The notes under the pieces are model-generated. The model had not been told where the DNA came from and did not search any database. It saw nothing but the letters and a program-made list of their open reading frames with translations. Made by a program: the position numbers and the translations under genes. Shown in pieces: positions 1 to 7,728 of a stretch of DNA of 64,000 bases (the stretch's first letter is position 1; the number at the start of each line of letters is the position of its first letter). The DNA lies in the NCBI RefSeq assembly GCF_014203115.1, contig NZ_JACHIJ010000002.1, positions 868,001 through 932,000 on the forward strand, given 5' to 3'. This stretch comes from Afipia massiliensis. GTDB lineage: Bacteria > Pseudomonadota > Alphaproteobacteria > Rhizobiales > Xanthobacteraceae.

Positions 1-356
1 CGGCTTTCTGGTGGTATTGCCGCGAGGACTGCGTGAGGGATGGAAGCCCGAAGGGGGAAAACCCGGCTCGCCCGGGGTTTCAGCGTCAGCCGACAGCCCG
101 GTCCCGACAGGGACACGCCCTCCTCACGGGAGGCTCTGCAATGTCTAAATGTTGAGGTCATTTTCGCGCCACCGCCGCCAGCACAGAGCGACGTCTCACT
201 GGGCTTGGAAAACTTATTTTCGAATTCGTTGCGGGTTAGGCTTCTCTCAAGTGTCTTTCTAGTGAGCAGGAATGGCTTGTTTCAGCACCAGCAGTCTTGG
301 CCAGTGTCTCATCTGGTTGTCTCATTCTTCGCAGGTTCTGCGATCCGGCCGAGCGT
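1..356. other. Gene-poor left edge with GC-rich palindromes
   Basis: No convincing gene. The first ~150 bases carry short GC-rich inverted repeats, for example GTCCC/GGGAC at 101-114 with a GACA loop and an ACCCGG/CCGGGGT hairpin at about 60-79. From memory this stretch resembles a structured intergenic element that recurs in Bradyrhizobium-type genomes; I could not check this. Bases 150-356 look like ordinary upstream sequence of the small gene that follows. Confidence 0.35.
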
Positions 357-551
357 ATGTCGATGACGGTCGCACTCAAATTCTTCTGTCCGACGGCGCG
401 CCAGCTTTTCGAAAGCGGGATCTGGATGGATGCCGAAACAGTGAACCGTCAACGCTTGAAGCTTGTTTCGGTTGATTGCCCGCTTTGTAAACGGACCCAC
501 CGCTTCATGCTGGCGGATGCGCGCCTCGACGACGAAGACGTGGCCTCGTAA
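357..551 (+). CDS. Small hypothetical protein with a CPLC motif
   Basis: A 64-residue protein of unknown function. It has a CPLCKRTH segment near residue 40, like half of a zinc knuckle, plus one earlier cysteine (FFCPT). A balanced amino-acid composition and an acidic C-terminus (DARLDDEDVAS) make it look like real coding sequence. An upstream in-frame ATG at 297 would add 20 residues of unlikely sequence, so the start at 357 (Met-Ser-Met) or 363 is preferred. It lies in the putative integrated element left of tRNA-Gly and has no recognisable partner. A single CxxC is not enough to claim metal binding. Confidence 0.5.
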   Translation: MSMTVALKFFCPTARQLFESGIWMDAETVNRQRLKLVSVDCPLCKRTHRFMLADARLDDEDVAS

Positions 552-594
552 GGCCTTTTCCGGGAGCATCCGTCCGATAGCGCGGAAACATCAC

Positions 595-963
595 TCAGCG
601 GCCCCGGGGAGCAGACGATGCCAACCGGGCGAGCGCCGGTTCAAGCTGATAATACGCGCCCAGAACCCAGACACCGCCTGCGGATGGTGAAACAACGATG
701 TCGATGTGGGGCGGTGACACCAGCTTGCGCATGCTGGCGGCGAGTGCCTCGGGATCGGGTGCGCGGAAGAATGCGCAAAAAGACGACCACGATCGTTCGG
801 CAGCAAGGCCTCGACTCTGCATGTCTTCAAGCTCCAGCCACTCGCCGTCAATCTTGGCGAACTGGAGCCGAACGATGTTGGGCAATCCCGGATCGGCAGA
901 TGAGTCAGGGGACTCGTTCGCTTGTCCGGAGTCGCGGCTTATGGCGGGTCGAAGGGCCGGCAT
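595..963 (-). CDS. Hypothetical protein (122 aa)
   Basis: Unrecognised protein. From about residue 30 the sequence reads like a folded cytoplasmic domain (KIDGEWLELEDM, then FRAPDPEALAASMRKL, then PHIDIVVSPSAGG). Frames on the opposite strand are Arg/Ser-rich and look like shadows. The first ~25 residues are low in hydrophobics and may not be translated; no good ribosome binding site is visible at the listed start. It shares strand with the next small gene to the right (1048-1245) and the integrase, as expected for cargo of one element. Confidence 0.45.
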   Translation of the reverse strand: MPALRPAISRDSGQANESPDSSADPGLPNIVRLQFAKIDGEWLELEDMQSRGLAAERSWSSFCAFFRAPDPEALAASMRKLVSPPHIDIVVSPSAGGVWVLGAYYQLEPALARLASSAPRGR

Positions 964-1047
964 CAGACGACAACAATTTCCGGAGTGACGCCGATCCAGG
1001 CTGGAGCGGATGCGCCTCTGCTCAACGGACGGCGGACGGGCATGCCG

Positions 1048-1245
1048 TCACGGCCTCACGTCGTGCAGCGAACGGGTTTCCGCGTCGTAAACACGAATCC
1101 GCAGCGCGGGAAAACGGCGTTTCAATTCTGCGGCTCCGGATTCCGCCCCTTCTTTCGTGCTGAATTCAGTTTTGATTTGACCGTCGATCTCAAGTGCAAA
1201 GCCGATCTTGGATGAAACCGCAGAACGAAGTGGCATGGGAAGCAT
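1048..1245 (-). CDS. Small hypothetical protein (65 aa)
   Basis: Unrecognised. The core (about residues 13-58, beginning KIGFALEIDGQIKTEF) has the alternating beta/alpha look of a small cytoplasmic protein with a helix rich in Glu/Ala/Lys and ends DAETRSLHDV. It contains no cysteines, signal peptide or membrane segment. Same strand as the neighbouring 122-residue hypothetical. The 260 bases to its right (1246-1506) show no gene. Confidence 0.45.
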   Translation of the reverse strand: MLPMPLRSAVSSKIGFALEIDGQIKTEFSTKEGAESGAAELKRRFPALRIRVYDAETRSLHDVRP

Positions 1246-1506
1246 TCCGGCAAGCAGGACAGATGAGACGAGTTACGGCGAGTCCCGGTGCAGTGACAAG
1301 CTCAATCGGCGCTGTGCAAGCTCCGGCGACTCGGCCATGATGTCTGGATTCCCCTTTATCGGTTTACAGGCGCTGCCCAGGCGAGTGACGCGCGCACCGC
1401 TATTTCTACGCTGTGGCGTCCGTTTCAGCGAACACGGTGCGCCGGCCCTTTTCCCGAATGATCCGACGCTTTAGCTGCTCTGGAGACGTTTGCGTTTCGA
1501 GGCAGT

Positions 1507-1725
1507 ATGCACGATGGACACTGGGCAGAGCGTCGACGACCGCCAGCCGCGACCGTTACGGTTGAAGAACTGGAGGGTTATCTCGATCGGCTGGCACAGA
1601 TCATCGTCCAGGCCGGCAAGAAGGGGGCCGTCTATCTGCCGCTCTACGAGCGACTGGAGAGCGAACTCGAAAAGGCCAAAGCGATGGACGCCCGACTGGC
1701 ACGGGTCCAGGAACGGATCAAATAA
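1507..1725 (+). CDS. Small coiled-coil hypothetical protein
   Basis: A 72-residue protein whose last ~55 residues form a probable amphipathic helix or short coiled coil (VTVEELEGYLDRLAQIIVQ, then LYERLESELEKAKAMDARL). The first 15 residues are Arg/Pro-rich, so translation may begin later. It is convergent with the integrase and overlaps its 3' end by eight bases. It could be a small element-borne regulator or an adaptor, but nothing in the sequence decides this. Confidence 0.55.
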   Translation: MHDGHWAERRRPPAATVTVEELEGYLDRLAQIIVQAGKKGAVYLPLYERLESELEKAKAMDARLARVQERIK

Positions 1726-3106
1726 TCGTTTCGTCGAAGGGCAATGCGAGTTTCAGCAACTCCGCTTGCCGCCATTCCAGCGATCCACCGGCTCCGTATT
1801 TCGGACGATCGATCGCGTGTCCCATCAGCAAGCGTCTCAACTCATCATCAACGCCGGCGTTCTTGAGGCGGTCCTCGAAGGAATGCCTGAACGAATAGAT
1901 CTTGTGCTTTGGCGTCGGGAAAAGCTCGTTCTCGCGAAAGAACTTGTTGAGCGCAGCCGACATGCTGCTTTCCTTGTCCTTGTATCGCGCAAACCCTTTC
2001 GGAAACTTTTTCATCGCGGCAAGGGCTGCACCGACAAGCGGGACGGCCCGGATCGACGTCGCCGTCTTGATTTCTCTGGGATCATCCGGATCCAGGCGGG
2101 GCTCAATCAGGATGTGCGGGACCGGATCGTCCAGTTTGATGAAGGGTTCGGTCAGGTTGCAGATTTCGCTCGGGCGGGCTCCGGTTTCGACGAGCGTGAG
2201 AACAATGGCCCGGCCCTCCGGATTCATGCGGGCCAACGCCCCGGGCTTCAGGACTTTTGTCTTGATCCAATCGACCGAGAATGGCGGGCGCGTTTTCTTG
2301 AACTTGTCGGCAAACCAGAAGCTCGCAAACGGGTTCTGACGATCGAACTCCCCGAGATGCTTGAAGTAAGAATCGTAGAGCACGCGAAGATTGCCGACCA
2401 TGCGATTGCACATGGACGCGGATCTGCGGTCCTTGGCGTTCTTGTTGACGAGCTTTGCGAGCCAGAATTTGTAGAAAGTCCTTCCGTCGTCGCGTGTAAT
2501 GTCGACCATCGGCTTGTCACCGACGACGTTGATGAAGGAGTTGATCGCTCGCTTCTTGACGTTCTTCCAGCGCTCACGCTGTGCCGGACTTTTGCCGGTA
2601 AGCTCGTCCGCGACGATTTCCTCACAATAGACCTTGAACGCGCCGCTGACTTTGACCTTGGGCAGCGGCTCGGCGCCCAGGACCGCCGCTGCGACAGCAG
2701 CCGGCGTGTCCACCGGCTTGACCACGTTCATACGTTGCAGGATTTGCGGGATGGGCTGCTGCGCCAGTTCATCGACGGGGTAGTAGTTGAAGCCCATCGC
2801 TTCGCACAGCAGCCTGGCCGCCTGATACTTCTCGAGGGCCTGGGAGGGCTCCCTCCCCTCCAGCAGCATCGCCGCCCAGAGTTGATTGTCTGCCTTCTCA
2901 AGAACATCGCGCTGCGCACGCGCTTTCGCGAGATCATCAGTCTTGAGCGAGTGCCGAATGAGCGGCGCGCGGCTGTCGATTGCCGCGAGCGTCTTGGGCA
3001 CACGGCGCCAGTAATACAGCACGCCATTGCGCGGAAACAGAAAGCGATCCTGGTCGGACTTGTGAAGCATATCCGCGTCTGTCAGGTGTCTCAGCGTGTA
3101 TCCCAA
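1718..3106 (-). CDS. Tyrosine recombinase (phage-type integrase)
   Basis: A 462-residue site-specific recombinase expected to integrate and excise a mobile element. The N-terminus (RNGVLYYWRRVP, about residues 26-37) matches the DUF6538-type domain of many alphaproteobacterial integrases, followed by a SAM-like core-binding region (about 150-260) and a C-terminal catalytic domain. Visible active-site residues: Arg311 (ETGARPSE), Lys348 (EIKT), Arg407 (YSFRHSF), His430 (LLMGH) and nucleophile Tyr437. The usual HxxR His is Tyr404, which I believe is normal for this subfamily. An alternative start is Met13 (3070). The gene begins 102 bases downstream of the 3' end of tRNA-Gly on the same strand, the classic arrangement for an integrase using the tRNA as attachment site. 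Confidence 0.93.
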   Translation of the reverse strand: MGYTLRHLTDADMLHKSDQDRFLFPRNGVLYYWRRVPKTLAAIDSRAPLIRHSLKTDDLAKARAQRDVLEKADNQLWAAMLLEGREPSQALEKYQAARLLCEAMGFNYYPVDELAQQPIPQILQRMNVVKPVDTPAAVAAAVLGAEPLPKVKVSGAFKVYCEEIVADELTGKSPAQRERWKNVKKRAINSFINVVGDKPMVDITRDDGRTFYKFWLAKLVNKNAKDRRSASMCNRMVGNLRVLYDSYFKHLGEFDRQNPFASFWFADKFKKTRPPFSVDWIKTKVLKPGALARMNPEGRAIVLTLVETGARPSEICNLTEPFIKLDDPVPHILIEPRLDPDDPREIKTATSIRAVPLVGAALAAMKKFPKGFARYKDKESSMSAALNKFFRENELFPTPKHKIYSFRHSFEDRLKNAGVDDELRRLLMGHAIDRPKYGAGGSLEWRQAELLKLALPFDETII

Positions 3107-3207
3107 TTTGTATCACACTATAGCACACAGACAGACACGCGACAACCGCAGACTTAAGTAATCTGCTGTTTTTTCAGGTTGTTATGAATTTTATGGGGCT
3201 GGGATTT

Positions 3208-3281
3208 TGGAGCGGGTGAAGGGAATCGAACCCTCGTATTCAGCTTGGAAGGCTGCTGCTCTACCATTGAGCTACACCCGC
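3208..3281 (-). tRNA. tRNA-Gly (UCC)
   Basis: Read on the minus strand from 3281: acceptor GCGGGTG, D arm GCTC/GAGC, anticodon loop CTTCCAA (anticodon TCC), T arm with GGTTCGATTCC, and acceptor 3' strand CACCCGC. The discriminator T and an encoded CCA lie at 3208-3211. An integrase gene follows its 3' end, so the tRNA is the likely attachment site of the element to its left. Confidence 0.96.
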
Positions 3282-3410
3282 GACGCGGCGAGCACTAGCA
3301 TGGCCGTTCCGCCGCCTCAACCACGTTTGATTTGAAGTCAGGTCCCAACGGAACCATATTCCCGTAAGAATGTTTCCGCTTTAGCCTCTTTCCAACCGGG
3401 AGAACGTCTC

Positions 3411-3683
3411 ATGCGCAATGCACTTTTCGCCGCTCTGGCCGTGGCAGGCGTGGCCGTGTTCGGCGCCGGCTCGGCCGAAGCCCGGGATTATCGCTATTGC
3501 CTGGTCGAAGGCTTCCAGGCCGGCCCCGGCACCTGCTATTACAATACATATGCGCAGTGCATGGCGAGCGCATCGGGACGCCGGGCTTACTGCCAGGTCA
3601 ACCCGGTCTTTGCTTTCGCCGAGCAGTATCGACCTGCCCCCAAGCCGCGCAAGGTCTACCGCGAGCGGCGCTACTACGATTGA
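3411..3683 (+). CDS. DUF3551 family secreted protein
   Basis: A 90-residue exported protein. It has a clear signal peptide (MRNALFAALAVAGVAVFGAG, cleavage near AEA) and a mature part with the DUF3551 pattern: YCLVEG, CYYNTYAQC, SGRRAYCQVNP. The four cysteines probably form two disulfides in the periplasm. The tail is basic and tyrosine-rich. The family is common and multi-copy in Bradyrhizobium relatives; its function is unknown. GGGAGAACG precedes the ATG as ribosome binding site. A terminator hairpin follows at 3721. It is a stand-alone gene. Confidence 0.85.
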   Translation: MRNALFAALAVAGVAVFGAGSAEARDYRYCLVEGFQAGPGTCYYNTYAQCMASASGRRAYCQVNPVFAFAEQYRPAPKPRKVYRERRYYD

Positions 3684-3720
3684 GTCATTAGCCTAAGCAG
3701 CCTGCAATCGCCGCTCATCG

Positions 3721-3746
3721 AAAAAGCCGCCCTCGGGCGGCTTTTT
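3721..3746. terminator. Rho-independent terminator, bidirectional
   Basis: Hairpin AAAAAGCCGCC-CTC-GGGCGGCTTTTT. Both strands end in a T run. It sits between the convergent DUF3551 gene and the PagL-like gene and can serve both. Confidence 0.9.
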
Positions 3747-3811
3747 ATTGCATCAGTTCGCTATGTCATCAGCGTGACGCTGCTGAGAGAACTCAGAAGA
3801 CGTAAGAGGCT

Positions 3812-4444
3812 TCAGAAGGCGTAGGAAACCTGGGCGCCGTAATTGTTGATGCCGACATTCCTGTCGAAGCCGGTGCCGAAGACCTCTTTGCCGTTCGACA
3901 GATGGTCGAACGTCACCAGTACGCTCCACTGCGGCGTAAAGCGGTAACCGATCGATCCGCCCACATTGAAAAGGGCGCGGCTGCCAAGCGCATTGTGGGT
4001 CGCGTCGCCTGCTTTGGAGCCGTCGTGATAGGCCCCACCGAAAAAGATTTCGCCGAAGAAACGCTCGGTGAACGGAATTTGCCACAGCAAGCCCGCCCGG
4101 ACCGAACTGGTGCGGCCGCCGGTATTGAACATTCCGCCGACGTAGGTGTGGGGATTCAGGAAATTCCACCACCCATAGTTATCTGCCAGAAACTTGGGAA
4201 GAACGACCTGAAGGCTGGCGTCGAACGTATTGGCTTCCGCGCTTCCAACTGCATGGGCAAAGCCGCCAAGACGCACGTCGAAACCATAGGACCGTTTCGC
4301 AAGCGGCTCGGGCTGGAAGAGCGATTGGATTGGCAGAGAGGGCGACGGAGCACCGACATCTGCCGCCTTCACAGCGGCTCCGCTGGCCAACAAACCAAGC
4401 ATCAACAGGGCCGGCATCCAGCGATATGAGACGCGAAAAGTCAT
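3812..4444 (-). CDS. Acyloxyacyl hydrolase, PagL-like lipid A 3-O-deacylase
   Basis: An outer-membrane beta-barrel enzyme that in the PagL family removes the 3-O-acyl chain of lipid A. From the chosen start the protein is 210 residues: signal peptide (MPALLMLGLLASGAAVKA), then alternating amphipathic strands ending in an aromatic C-terminus (YGAQVSYAF) typical of barrels. The active-site motif is seen as His181-Leu-Ser183-Asn184 (TFDHLSNG), matching the His/Ser pair of PagL. A longer in-frame start at 4489 would put 15 non-signal residues before the signal peptide, so it is rejected. No lipid A genes are adjacent. Low similarity is normal in this family, so substrate specificity is inferred. 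Confidence 0.8.
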   Translation of the reverse strand: MTFRVSYRWMPALLMLGLLASGAAVKAADVGAPSPSLPIQSLFQPEPLAKRSYGFDVRLGGFAHAVGSAEANTFDASLQVVLPKFLADNYGWWNFLNPHTYVGGMFNTGGRTSSVRAGLLWQIPFTERFFGEIFFGGAYHDGSKAGDATHNALGSRALFNVGGSIGYRFTPQWSVLVTFDHLSNGKEVFGTGFDRNVGINNYGAQVSYAF

Positions 4445-4514
4445 CAAGAATGTCCAAATTGTGTTCGGACCATATGTCAGCCGCAACACATTCGGCGGTT
4501 ACAAGGTACCACCG

Positions 4515-4549
4515 AGAAAAAATCGCCCGGAAACGATTTCCGGGCGATC
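4515..4549 (-). terminator. Rho-independent terminator of tRNA-Tyr
   Basis: Perfect 12-bp stem (ATCGCCCGGAAA / TTTCCGGGCGAT, 4522-4548) with a CGA loop. On the minus strand it is followed by a run of Ts. It lies just downstream of the tRNA-Tyr 3' end and upstream of the PagL-like gene. Confidence 0.88.
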
Positions 4550-4555
4550 TTAGAT

Positions 4556-4641
4556 TGGTGGGGGAAGAAGGACTCGAACCTTCGAAGCCATACGGCGGCT
4601 GATTTACAGTCAGCTCCCTTTGCCACTCGGGACACTCCCCC
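4556..4641 (-). tRNA. tRNA-Tyr (GUA)
   Basis: Class II tRNA read from 4641: acceptor GGGGGAG, D arm starting TGTCCCGAGTGGC, anticodon loop CTGTAAA (anticodon GTA), long variable arm, T loop GGTTCGAGTCC, acceptor TTCCCCC and encoded ACCA ending at 4556. It is followed by its own terminator. Confidence 0.96.
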
Positions 4642-4860
4642 GCTCGACGTCATCCGACACCCTCGCCCACCCGAACGGGGGTGGTTGAACGGCCATGGAT
4701 GACGGTAAAAAGCGTGCCCGTAAACGGGCGCCCGGTCGGCGCGTTTATGGGCGAAGCGCCGGGGTAAAGTCAACCAAGGCGGGGACGAATATGACAGGTC
4801 GTTGCGATCCTGCCCAAAGCCGAAAATTGCCATTATTCCAGCCCCGTGGGACAAGGCCGC

Positions 4861-5742
4861 ATGAGCGATCGAGACCGGAAATCACGTTTCAAAGGCCCGA
4901 AAACAGGCGGACGCGGCGGCGACCGCGATCGGGAGCGCCCGGAACGGCATCAAGGCAAGCCTCAGGGCGGACGCCCTCAGTGGCGCGACCGCGACGCCAA
5001 GGGCGCGAAGGGGCACGCCAAAGGCGAAGGTCCCGTCATTCTTTATGGCTGGCACTCGGTCACCATGGCGCTGGCCAATCCCCAGCGGCGCATCCGCAAG
5101 CTGTTCGTCACCGAAAATGTCGCCCGGCGGCTCGCCGACGAGAAGATCGACACCCGCGTTCCGCCGGAACTGGTGCATCCCGGCGACATCGACCGCCGCC
5201 TCGGGCCGGATGCCGTGCATCAGGGCCTGCTCGCGGAGGCCGATCCCCTGCCCGGTTTGCACATCGATGAACTGCCGCAGGACGGCATCGTGCTGGTGCT
5301 CGACCAGATCACCGATCCGCACAACGTTGGCGCGATCCTGCGCTCCGCAGCGGCATTCGGCGTCAAGGCGATCGTCACCACCGGGCGGCACAGTCCCGAG
5401 GCAACCGGCGTGCTGGCGAAATCCGCATCTGGTGCACTCGAGCTTGTGCCGATTGTCGAAGTCCCGAACCTGCATCGCGCGCTCGGCGAAATGAACGAGG
5501 CAGGTTTCCTGACGGTCGGCCTCGACAGCGAAGGCCAGGGTGACCTCAGCGTCGTGCCGCTGCACGCCCCGCTGGCGCTGGTGCTGGGCGCGGAAGGCAA
5601 AGGCCTGCGTCAGCTCACGCGCGAAACCTGCAGCCTCGTCGCGCGCATGGACATGCCCGGCGCGATCAAGAGCCTCAACGTGTCGAATGCAGCTGCACTC
5701 GCGCTGTATATTGGATCGACCCGCCTCGGCCTGATGGGCTGA
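4861..5742 (+). CDS. rlmB: 23S rRNA (guanosine-2'-O-)-methyltransferase RlmB
   Basis: A SpoU/TrmH-family SAM-dependent 2'-O-ribose methyltransferase, most like RlmB which modifies G2251 of 23S rRNA. The 293-residue protein has a disordered basic N-terminal extension (~60 residues rich in Arg/Gly/Asp), a substrate-binding domain (ILYGWHSVTMAL onward) and the knotted catalytic domain with all three SpoU motifs: ITDPHNVGAILRSAAAFG, LGAEGKGLR and IKSLNVSNAAALALY. An in-frame ATG at 4846 is possible but MSDRDRK at 4861 is the natural start. The extension is longer than in E. coli RlmB. It is a single gene ending in a hairpin. A paralogous specificity (tRNA Gm18) is less likely given the upstream domain. 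Confidence 0.88.
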   Translation: MSDRDRKSRFKGPKTGGRGGDRDRERPERHQGKPQGGRPQWRDRDAKGAKGHAKGEGPVILYGWHSVTMALANPQRRIRKLFVTENVARRLADEKIDTRVPPELVHPGDIDRRLGPDAVHQGLLAEADPLPGLHIDELPQDGIVLVLDQITDPHNVGAILRSAAAFGVKAIVTTGRHSPEATGVLAKSASGALELVPIVEVPNLHRALGEMNEAGFLTVGLDSEGQGDLSVVPLHAPLALVLGAEGKGLRQLTRETCSLVARMDMPGAIKSLNVSNAAALALYIGSTRLGLMG

Positions 5743-5747
5743 ATCAA

Positions 5748-5778
5748 AACGCCCGCCTGCATGCCGCAAGCGGGCGTT
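5748..5778. terminator. Terminator-like hairpin between convergent genes
   Basis: AACGCCCGC and GCGGGCGTT form a perfect 9-bp stem between rlmB and the convergent secreted-protein gene. T runs are short on both sides. Confidence 0.65.
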
Positions 5779-5801
5779 CCGGATTTCAGATCGTCCGAAA
5801 A

Positions 5802-6194
5802 TCAGTACTTGTAGCGCAGCGGCTTCACGCGATGACCGTAGTGACGATGCGCATGGTAATGCCCGCGATGATGGTATGCATGGCGGTAACCATAGCGATA
5901 AGGGCGGCCATAATAGCGCGAACCGATCACGGTGCGCTCCCGATAGACCGGCCGCGGAGCGTAATTGCCGGGGCCGGTATAGGTCGGGCCCTGGTTGACC
6001 CAGTAGTACTGCGGGCCGGCCGGATCCGGCAGACGCTGGCGAACGCCGCACACGCTGTAACCGCATCCATAGTTGTAGGCATAGCCGTAGTTGCCGCACG
6101 GGTCGGTCAACGCACACGCCTGCGCGGGCGCTGCCGTCGCCATCGTCGCGGCAAACGCCACGCCCGCAATTAATCCTGCAATCATCTGACGCAT
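5802..6194 (-). CDS. Secreted Tyr/His/Gly-rich hypothetical protein
   Basis: A 130-residue exported protein of unknown role. It has a signal peptide (MRQMIAGLIAGVAFAATMAT, cleavage after AQA) and a mature part rich in Tyr, Gly, Arg and, at the C-terminus, His (HHRGHYHAHRHYGH). Three cysteines lie near the start of the mature part (ACALTDPCGNYG, YNYGCGYSVCG). The His-rich end could bind metal, which is inference. The start at 6194 is set by GGAGAG five bases upstream; the longer frame from 6215 lacks a site. The next gene upstream on the same strand also encodes a small secreted protein. Confidence 0.7.
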   Translation of the reverse strand: MRQMIAGLIAGVAFAATMATAAPAQACALTDPCGNYGYAYNYGCGYSVCGVRQRLPDPAGPQYYWVNQGPTYTGPGNYAPRPVYRERTVIGSRYYGRPYRYGYRHAYHHRGHYHAHRHYGHRVKPLRYKY

Positions 6195-6233
6195 AACACT
6201 CTCCTGTTGGAACACTTTTGTTTTGGTTGTGGT

Positions 6234-6728
6234 CTACTTCTTCAGATCGGGCCTGAAACCGTTCGGCCGGTAGCTGTGATGATCAGGCCGAAAGCCGTTC
6301 GGCCGATAGCTATCCCGGGGCGCTTCGATGATCGTCGGATATTCGGGAACATCGTAATGCTGCTGCGGCGCAGGCGGGGCGGATTGCGCGGACCACGAGC
6401 GATGATAGCTCTCGGCCGGCTGCGGCAGCGCGCGATTGGCCGAAGGCTGAATCTCGAGACGGCCATAGCCCGGCGTGCGCCCGGCGCTCGGATAATAGTG
6501 GCCGACCTCCGGGCCGATGTAGCGGTCCCAGCCGCCATAGACCCGGGCCGTATTCCTGAAATGTTTCGCAAGGCCCCATTCGCCTTCGATGACCGAATAG
6601 GATACGTCGCGTCCGTTGATGATAACGGGCACGCCCGCACGGCCGGGAATCACGATCTGCGGACCGGTATCGGCCGCCGCTGTGGCCGCCGTTCCGATCA
6701 CTATCGCCAGAGCCAATATCGCGCGCAT
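6234..6728 (-). CDS. Secreted hypothetical protein with C-terminal repeat
   Basis: A 164-residue exported protein, unrecognised. A signal peptide (MRAILALAIVIGTAATAAA) is followed by a domain of about 60 residues (PQIVIPGRAGVPVIINGRD, then VSYSVIEGEWG) and a Pro/Tyr/Ser-rich tail. The last ~25 residues hold two near-perfect copies of SYRPNGFRPD, mirrored by a DNA repeat at about 6245-6310. It probably sits in the envelope. The next gene on the strand (5802-6194) is 39 bases downstream, so the two may be co-transcribed. Confidence 0.68.
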   Translation of the reverse strand: MRAILALAIVIGTAATAAADTGPQIVIPGRAGVPVIINGRDVSYSVIEGEWGLAKHFRNTARVYGGWDRYIGPEVGHYYPSAGRTPGYGRLEIQPSANRALPQPAESYHRSWSAQSAPPAPQQHYDVPEYPTIIEAPRDSYRPNGFRPDHHSYRPNGFRPDLKK

Positions 6729-6914
6729 GGAATGATGCCTTGGTTGAAGCTGCACCCTAGTCCAGCGGGACGTATCAGGAGTTAAAGGCCCCGCCCAATC
6801 GTCAGGTAAGCCTAACGCGTAAGCATTCGCGCTCGCTCAATTGCGAACGATTTCAATAAGGTTTTGGAAAGTGGAAGGTTAACGCCCGGCAGCGGCTGCC
6901 GCTTTGCGGATTTG

Positions 6915-6989
6915 TGGTGCCGGTTGAGAGGATTGAACTCCCGACCTTCGGTTTACAAAACCGCTGCTCTACCGCTGAGCTAAACCGGC
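6915..6989 (-). tRNA. tRNA-Thr (UGU)
   Basis: Read from 6989: acceptor GCCGGTT, D arm GCTC/GAGC, anticodon loop TTTGTAA (anticodon TGT), T arm with AGTTCAATCCT, acceptor AACCGGC and encoded ACCA to 6915. The rest of 6729-7138 shows no other feature. Confidence 0.95.
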
Positions 6990-7138
6990 AACGGGGGAAC
7001 AGCTATCAGCGCCGCCGCTCCGGGACAAGACCGCGCCGACCTTTTGCGGCCAGGCCCGAGGCCGCGCGTCCGATTTGCGCTGTTATGCAATTTACGTCAC
7101 CAATGCATCAAGTGGCGCATCGCGCGCGGGAGATTTGC

Positions 7139-7270
7139 ATGAACGGCAGTGGCGGGTTCCGCGCGCACCACAAGTACATGATCGCGGCGATCGGCGTGCT
7201 CGCCGTCCTCGCGTTCCTCTACAACCTTGGGGTCTTCGACATCTGGGCTGTCAATCAGGCCGCGAAATAG
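7139..7270 (+). CDS. Small single-pass membrane protein (43 aa)
   Basis: An N-terminal polar stretch (MNGSGGFRAHHKYM) is followed by one strong transmembrane helix (IAAIGVLAVLAFLYNLG) and a short tail ending NQAAK. GGGAG lies seven bases before the ATG at 7139. Longer in-frame starts run through tRNA-Thr and are rejected. The function is unknown; similar 40-50 residue membrane proteins are scattered through rhizobial genomes. Confidence 0.6.
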   Translation: MNGSGGFRAHHKYMIAAIGVLAVLAFLYNLGVFDIWAVNQAAK

Positions 7271-7433
7271 CGCGTGCACGCTACCGAAATATTCCCGCCG
7301 GAAGCGCTGAAAAGCGCGAAAACCCCTGTGAATTGCGTGGACAAATCGGCTCGCCTTGGAACGGTCACCATCCGGTCACCGTTAACCACACAGGTAGTTG
7401 GCGAGTCAGGCAAAACCCGGAACGAGGACGATC

Positions 7434-7643
7434 ATGAGTTTAGCGAAGCCGCATGATGACCGCTATGAAAATGCCCTTGATGATGTCATTGCACAGTGCG
7501 GCGGTGACACACGCGGCGCCTTGATGGCGCTGTTGGCCGCGAACGAATATCTCGAGGCACAACTGAACACGCTTCATGCCGCGATTGAAAACGGCGAGGT
7601 TCCTTTGCGCTCTGAAAAAGTGCCGCGCAACCTGCTAAATTGA
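7434..7643 (+). CDS. Conserved hypothetical protein (69 aa)
   Basis: A small soluble, mostly helical, mildly acidic protein (MSLAKPHDDRYENALDDVIA, then GALMALLAANEYLEAQL) of a type I recall in Bradyrhizobium relatives without assigned function. The start at 7434 is supported by GAGGA upstream; the longer version from 7398 runs through the promoter region. No motif beyond the helical pattern. It is followed by a PRC-barrel gene 85 bases on, with its own ribosome binding site. Confidence 0.65.
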   Translation: MSLAKPHDDRYENALDDVIAQCGGDTRGALMALLAANEYLEAQLNTLHAAIENGEVPLRSEKVPRNLLN

Positions 7644-7728
7644 CGCGAGGAACAGCGTCAGTTCCCCGGAACATATGCGAGCGGTTCGGGTTCTCCAGTT
7701 TCAATAGCATTATTGAAAGGAGAGTCTG

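Noticed and set aside
618-1163. 181-codon open frame on the plus strand
   Set aside because: Arg/Cys/Ser-rich shadow; the minus-strand frames at 595-963 and 1048-1245 read more like proteins.
1490-3157. 555-codon open frame on the plus strand
   Set aside because: It lies opposite the integrase, is Arg-rich and lacks any domain; a GC-rich shadow frame.
3149-3175. Terminator upstream of tRNA-Gly on the plus strand
   Set aside because: The 5-bp GCAGA/TCTGC stem followed by Ts is weak and no plus-strand gene ends there.
4882-6117. 411-codon open frame on the minus strand
   Set aside because: Antisense of rlmB and out of frame with the secreted-protein gene.
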